The notes under the pieces are model-generated. The model worked only from the letters and a program-made list of their open reading frames with translations. It ran no database searches and was not told the origin of the DNA. Source: Thermoprotei archaeon (GTDB lineage Archaea > Thermoproteota > Methanomethylicia > Nezhaarchaeales > WYZ-LMO8). From it: a DNA stretch of 8,395 nucleotides. Below, piece by piece: positions 4,739 to 8,395 of the stretch; positions within the stretch are counted from its first letter, which is position 1, and each line of letters opens with the position of its first letter. The position numbers and the translations under genes are program-made. The stretch covers positions 1 to 8,395 of the forward strand of contig QMSF01000025.1 of the NCBI GenBank assembly GCA_003649565.1. The letters are read 5' to 3'.

Positions 4739-6526
4739 ATGCCAAGCATAGGGAAAATAGTTCGAGTTGCTGGCCCGGTAGTCGTTGCTAAGGGAATGAG
4801 AGGTAGTCAGATGTTCGAACTAGTCAAGGTAGGAGAGTTAAATCTAATAGGCGAAATAATTAGGCTTCAAGAAGACTTAGCGACAATACAAGTCTATGAG
4901 GAAACAAGCGGGCTAAAACCAGGAGAGAAGGTTGTAGGTACAGGACAACTGCTCTCAGTTGAACTGGGCCCAGGCATATTAACACAAATCTATGACGGAA
5001 TTCAAAGACCATTAGAAGTCATAAAACAAGCTTCAGGGGCTTTCATAGCAAGAGGATTAACAGCGCCAGCTCTTCCAAGAGATAAAGAATGGGATTTCAC
5101 GCCGAAAGTGAAAGTAGGCGATAAAGTCACAGGAGGAGACATATTAGGAGAAGTACCTGAAACTCCTCTTGTAGTACATAAGATAATGGTCCCTCCAGGA
5201 GTAGAAGGCATCGTAGAAGAGATATCACCAGAAGGAAAATACAAAGTCGAAGATGTTATAGCTAAGATTAAAGCTCCTGATGGAACGATACATGAAATCC
5301 AGATGATGCAAAGATGGCCAGTTAGAAAACCAAGACCTTACAAGACAAAGTTAGACCCAGTTCAACCATTAATAACCGGCCAAAGAGTTATTGATACCTT
5401 CTTCCCTATAGCTAAAGGAGGTACTGCGGCAATACCAGGAGGCTTCGGTACAGGGAAAACTGTCACACAACATCAATTGGCGCAATGGGCCGATGCCAAG
5501 GTAATAGTATACATAGGTTGCGGCGAAAGAGGTAATGAGATGACAGAGATGCTTGAGCGCTTCCCTGAACTCAAAGACCCAAGAACTGGAAGACCCCTTA
5601 TGGAGAGGACTATAATGATAGCCAATACAAGCAACATGCCAGTAGCTGCAAGAGAAGCTAGCATATACACTGGAGTTACAATAGCAGAATACTTCCGAGA
5701 TATGGGCTATGATGTAGCATTAATGGCTGATTCGACTTCGAGATGGGCTGAAGCACTTAGAGAGATTTCAGGAAGACTTGAAGAGATGCCAGGCGAAGAG
5801 GGTTATCCACCATATCTAGGTGCAAGACTAGCTGAATTCTATGAAAGAGCTGGTAGAGTTGTAACATTGGGATCTGAAGATAGAATTGGCTCCGTCTCAA
5901 TTATAGGTGCGGTCTCACCACCAGGTGGAGACTTCTCAGAACCCGTCGTCCAATCAACACTTAGAATAGTCAAGGTCTTCTGGGCTCTAGACACAGCTTT
6001 AGCATATAGAAGGCACTTCCCAGCTATAAATTGGCTAACAAGTTACTCCCTCTACTTAGAAACATTAGAAGGATGGTTTAAGGAGAATGTAGCCCCTGAT
6101 TGGCCTGATCTCCGTAGAGAAGCCATGGCCATATTACAAAAAGAGGCCGAACTTCTCGAAATAGTGAGGCTCGTTGGTCCTGATGCCCTACCAGAGGCTG
6201 ATAGAGCAGTTCTAGAAGTGGCAAGAATGATTAGAGAGGACTACTTAATGCAGCATGCCTATCATCCAATAGACTCCTATTGCCCAGTAGATAAAATGTA
6301 CCACATACTAAAGACAATACTCTACTTCAACCAAAAAGTGAAAGAGGCGATATCAAAGGGAGTCCCATTAACTGAAATATTAAGACTCCCTGTAAGAGAA
6401 GATATAGCTAGAATGAAGATAGTCCCCTACGAGAAAATCAAGGAGACAACAGAGGATATTAGAAGGAAGATTGATGAACAAATAGGTTCATTAATTAAAA
6501 GTCGAGAAGTTGTAGTACCAGCTTAA
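4739..6526 (+). CDS. atpA: A-type ATP synthase catalytic subunit A
   Basis: This is the nucleotide-hydrolysing or nucleotide-synthesising subunit of the cytoplasmic A3B3 head of the membrane ATP synthase. The 595 residues contain, in order: the N-terminal beta-barrel (about 1-75); the extra bulge domain specific to A subunits (about 115-195, beta-rich with [15 protein letters not shown]); the P-loop GGFGTGKT (234-241); the catalytic-glutamate motif GCGERGNE (260-267, Glu263); the Walker B region [20 protein letters not shown] (327-346); and [10 protein letters not shown] (394-403). A helical C-terminal domain follows. All catalytic elements are intact and no intein interrupts the P-loop, a known insertion site in some archaea. 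The P-loop differs from the GPFGSGKT of well-studied enzymes at two positions. The start follows GGTGA by four bases. It is the third gene of a pyrI-atpF-atpA-atpB unit, with 15 bases to atpB. Confidence 0.98.
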   Translation: MPSIGKIVRVAGPVVVAKGMRGSQMFELVKVGELNLIGEIIRLQEDLATIQVYEETSGLKPGEKVVGTGQLLSVELGPGILTQIYDGIQRPLEVIKQASGAFIARGLTAPALPRDKEWDFTPKVKVGDKVTGGDILGEVPETPLVVHKIMVPPGVEGIVEEISPEGKYKVEDVIAKIKAPDGTIHEIQMMQRWPVRKPRPYKTKLDPVQPLITGQRVIDTFFPIAKGGTAAIPGGFGTGKTVTQHQLAQWADAKVIVYIGCGERGNEMTEMLERFPELKDPRTGRPLMERTIMIANTSNMPVAAREASIYTGVTIAEYFRDMGYDVALMADSTSRWAEALREISGRLEEMPGEEGYPPYLGARLAEFYERAGRVVTLGSEDRIGSVSIIGAVSPPGGDFSEPVVQSTLRIVKVFWALDTALAYRRHFPAINWLTSYSLYLETLEGWFKENVAPDWPDLRREAMAILQKEAELLEIVRLVGPDALPEADRAVLEVARMIREDYLMQHAYHPIDSYCPVDKMYHILKTILYFNQKVKEAISKGVPLTEILRLPVREDIARMKIVPYEKIKETTEDIRRKIDEQIGSLIKSREVVVPA

Positions 6527-6532
6527 GGAGGT
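6526..6532 (+). promoter_or_regulatory. Strong Shine-Dalgarno of atpB
   Basis: AGGAGGT overlaps the last base of the atpA stop codon and lies nine bases before the atpB ATG. It is the best anti-Shine-Dalgarno match in the window and supports the start at 6542, even though this gives a slightly long N-terminus. Confidence 0.7.
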
Positions 6533-6541
6533 TAATTAACC

Positions 6542-7948
6542 ATGTCCGTTTCAACATCAGCTCTCAAAGCGAGGAAATATAGGACTATCAGCGAAATTTC
6601 AGGTCCACTCCTCATAGTCAAAAGCGTTACAGATGCAGCGTATAACGAGCTAGTCAGAGTTGAGACTGGAATTGGTGAAATTAGGACGGGGGTTGTCTTA
6701 GAAGCTGCTGAGGGATATGCCATAGTCCAGGTATTCGAAGGAACAAGCGGCCTTGATGTCGATAAAACAGCTGTGACATTTCTAGGTGAGACGCTGAAAG
6801 TCCCTGTGTCCACGGACATGCTTGGAAGGATATTCGATGGTAAGGGCCAGCCCATAGATGGCGGCCCACCCATAATACCTGAAGAAGAACGCGATGTTTA
6901 TGGATCACCAATAAATCCATCAGCACGAGAGTATCCTAGAGAATTCATACAAACGGGAATAAGCGTAATAGATGGCATGAACACTTTAAGTAGAGGGCAA
7001 AAGCTCCCAATATTTACTGAAGCTGGTCTCCCTCATAACATACTAGCAGCCCAAATAGCTCGACAAGCCACTATCCCTGGCAAAGAGGAGGACTTCGCCA
7101 TCGTATTCGCCGCTATAGGTATTACAGCTGAGGAGGCAATGTTCTTTAAGAACGAGTTCACAAGAACGGGAGCAATAGAGAGGTTAGTAACCTTCCTTAA
7201 TCTAGCTGAAAACCCAGCTATAGAGCGTGTCGTAACTCCTCATGTAGCGCTGACAACAGCCGAGTTCCTAGCTTATGAGCATGACATGCATGTGCTAGTC
7301 ATTATGACTGATATGCTTAATTATGGTGAAGCTTTAAGAGAAATAAGCGCTGCAAGAGCGGAAGTACCAGGCAGAAGAGGTTATCCGGGTTATCTTTATA
7401 CAGCATTAGCTCAAATATACGAGAGATGTGGAAGAATTCATGGAAAGAAGGGCTCAATAACTTTCATTCCAGTTGTCACAATGCCAGGAGGAGACATTAC
7501 ACATCCAGTTGTCGACTTATCAGGCTACATAACTGAAGGACAGCTAATATTAAGTAGAGAATTGCATCGTAAAGGCATATATCCACCGCTAAATCCATTG
7601 CCGTCACTAAGCAGATTAATGAAAGAAGCCACTAGATACACTAGAAAAGACCACATGCAATTAAGCGACATGTTGTACTACTGCTATAGTGAGGCTCAAG
7701 ACCTAAGAAGCTTAGTAGCAGTTGTTGGAGAAGAGGCTTTGACTGAAAGAGATAGAGCCTATCTAGCATTTGGAGAAGCATTTGAGAGGCGCTTTATAAA
7801 TCAAGGTGTCTACGAGAATAGAGACTTAGACACAACGCTTGAAATAGCATGGAATCTACTGATAGAGTACATACCAGAATCGGAATGGAAGCGATTAGAT
7901 CCTGAAGTCATAAAGACTTACTGTCCTAAGTATCGAGGTAAAAAGTAA
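6542..7948 (+). CDS. atpB: A-type ATP synthase non-catalytic subunit B
   Basis: Subunit B alternates with subunit A in the A3B3 head, contributes to the nucleotide interface and holds the structure without catalysing. The 468 residues show the family landmarks: [12 protein letters not shown] (13-24), the VFEGTSGLD barrel end (64-72), [15 protein letters not shown] (144-158), the degenerate P-loop position TEAGLPHN (159-166, with no Walker lysine, as expected for B), [13 protein letters not shown] (260-272), [22 protein letters not shown] (276-297, conserved block), [21 protein letters not shown] (314-334), PSLSRLM with Arg358 (354-360), and [17 protein letters not shown] near the C-terminus. 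The length is normal. About ten extra residues, rich in Ser and Thr, precede the first conserved strand; the strong Shine-Dalgarno supports them. No atpD follows: the stop is two bases from the stop of a convergent gene. Confidence 0.97.
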   Translation: MSVSTSALKARKYRTISEISGPLLIVKSVTDAAYNELVRVETGIGEIRTGVVLEAAEGYAIVQVFEGTSGLDVDKTAVTFLGETLKVPVSTDMLGRIFDGKGQPIDGGPPIIPEEERDVYGSPINPSAREYPREFIQTGISVIDGMNTLSRGQKLPIFTEAGLPHNILAAQIARQATIPGKEEDFAIVFAAIGITAEEAMFFKNEFTRTGAIERLVTFLNLAENPAIERVVTPHVALTTAEFLAYEHDMHVLVIMTDMLNYGEALREISAARAEVPGRRGYPGYLYTALAQIYERCGRIHGKKGSITFIPVVTMPGGDITHPVVDLSGYITEGQLILSRELHRKGIYPPLNPLPSLSRLMKEATRYTRKDHMQLSDMLYYCYSEAQDLRSLVAVVGEEALTERDRAYLAFGEAFERRFINQGVYENRDLDTTLEIAWNLLIEYIPESEWKRLDPEVIKTYCPKYRGKK

Positions 7949-7950
7949 TC

Positions 7951-8395
7951 TTAAGACTTCTTTAACCTACTGCGACCTCCAGCATGAACTCCCTCAACTA
8001 TATTTCTAAGCTTATTTTCAACATCTCTTTCCTCCAATATTGTACCAGTGACTATAATATCAGCTCCAGCTTTAGCCAGAGCCTCTGCTTGTTCTCTTTT
8101 CTTGATACCTCCGCCAACGATTATCTTTACATTAACTAGACCTTTGACGTATTCTATTGTGGCAGGCGGAACAGGCTCAGGGACACCTGATCCTCCTTCG
8201 ATGTATACGTACCTCATTCCTAAGTATTGAGCAGCTAAAGCATAAAGCGCTATAACCTCTGCTTTAGTAGGCGGAATGGTTCTTGCCTGACCTATGATGC
8301 CGACGGTTCCTCCATCACCTACGATTATATAGCCCATTGGAATGGCCTCAAGGCCATACTTTTTAACTATGGCAGCTCCTTGAACCTGTGCCCCT
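7951..8395 (-). CDS. Geranylgeranylglyceryl-phosphate synthase (partial, 5' end beyond window)
   Basis: This enzyme couples geranylgeranyl diphosphate to sn-glycerol-1-phosphate, the first committed step of archaeal ether-lipid synthesis. It is a TIM-barrel of the PcrB-like family. About 147 C-terminal residues are visible. They include EAIPMGYIIV, a family strand, then YIEGGSGVPEPVP, which contributes to the glycerol-1-phosphate site. The barrel phosphate-binding loop IIVGGGIKKREQAE and the second phosphate loop IIVTGTILEE follow. The frame stays open through the window edge at 8395, and the codons upstream of the Met at 8337 read into normal family sequence (GAQVQGAAIVKKYGLEAIP). That Met is therefore internal and the true start lies outside. 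Full-length members have roughly 240-260 residues, so about two fifths is missing. The basic tail GGRSRLKKS ends the protein. The gene converges on atpB. Confidence 0.95.
   Translation of the reverse strand, partial: GAQVQGAAIVKKYGLEAIPMGYIIVGDGGTVGIIGQARTIPPTKAEVIALYALAAQYLGMRYVYIEGGSGVPEPVPPATIEYVKGLVNVKIIVGGGIKKREQAEALAKAGADIIVTGTILEERDVENKLRNIVEGVHAGGRSRLKKS

Noticed and set aside
5438..5461. Possible intein in AtpA, since the P-loop of archaeal A subunits is a known insertion site.
   Set aside because: The reading frame passes through the P-loop without any inserted sequence, and the protein is of normal 595-residue length.
6532..6926. Antisense open frames of 81-113 codons opposite the start of atpB.
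   Set aside because: They lie wholly opposite a strongly conserved gene, have low-complexity composition and match no family pattern. They are shadows of the real frame.
7946..7953. A terminator between atpB and the convergent synthase gene.
   Set aside because: Only two bases separate the stop codons, and no T-run or hairpin is evident nearby on either strand.
8335..8337. ATG at 8337 (minus strand) as the start of the last gene.
   Set aside because: The frame remains open upstream to the window edge and encodes conserved synthase sequence, so this Met is internal and the gene is cut by the window.

Overview
This window is chromosomal DNA from an archaeon. It carries an archaeal-type (A-type/V-type) ATPase core, a geranylgeranylglyceryl-phosphate synthase for ether lipids, a PyrB/PyrI aspartate carbamoyltransferase pair, and TATA-box promoters close to start codons, some implying leaderless mRNAs. 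Arginine codons are mostly AGA/AGG and isoleucine is often ATA, as is common in thermophilic archaea. The gene set and the ATPase P-loop variant suggest a TACK-type lineage rather than a classical euryarchaeon, but this placement is an inference with low certainty. The window is densely coding and has no gene-free stretch longer than about 75 bases.

Left part (1-2920). A small stand-alone Lrp/AsnC ligand-binding (RAM) protein is followed by a COG2509-type FAD-dependent dehydrogenase that carries a ferredoxin-like cysteine cluster. Convergent to the dehydrogenase, and overlapping its 3' end by 73 bp, is a calcineurin-like metallophosphoesterase of the archaeal SbcD-related (COG1407) family. 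This phosphoesterase is divergently transcribed from a small SWIM zinc-finger protein.

Middle and right (2942-7948). pyrB (aspartate carbamoyltransferase catalytic chain, minus strand, TTG start) lies head-to-head with pyrI (regulatory chain, plus strand) across a 56-bp promoter region containing a perfect 6-3-6 inverted repeat. pyrI is followed, with gaps of only a few bases, by atpF, atpA and atpB. The allosteric ATP/CTP-sensing subunit of pyrimidine synthesis therefore appears to be the first gene of an operon encoding the catalytic core of the ATP synthase. The other ATPase subunits (D, E, C, H, I, K) are not in the window. atpB is not followed by atpD but by a convergent gene.

Right edge (7951-8395). 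The 3' part of a geranylgeranylglyceryl-phosphate synthase lies on the minus strand and runs off the window.

No tRNA, rRNA, CRISPR array, insertion sequence or intein was recognised. Individual genes are ordinary housekeeping or conserved archaeal families. The novelty lies in their arrangement, chiefly the split pyrB/pyrI pair and the pyrI-atpFAB linkage.
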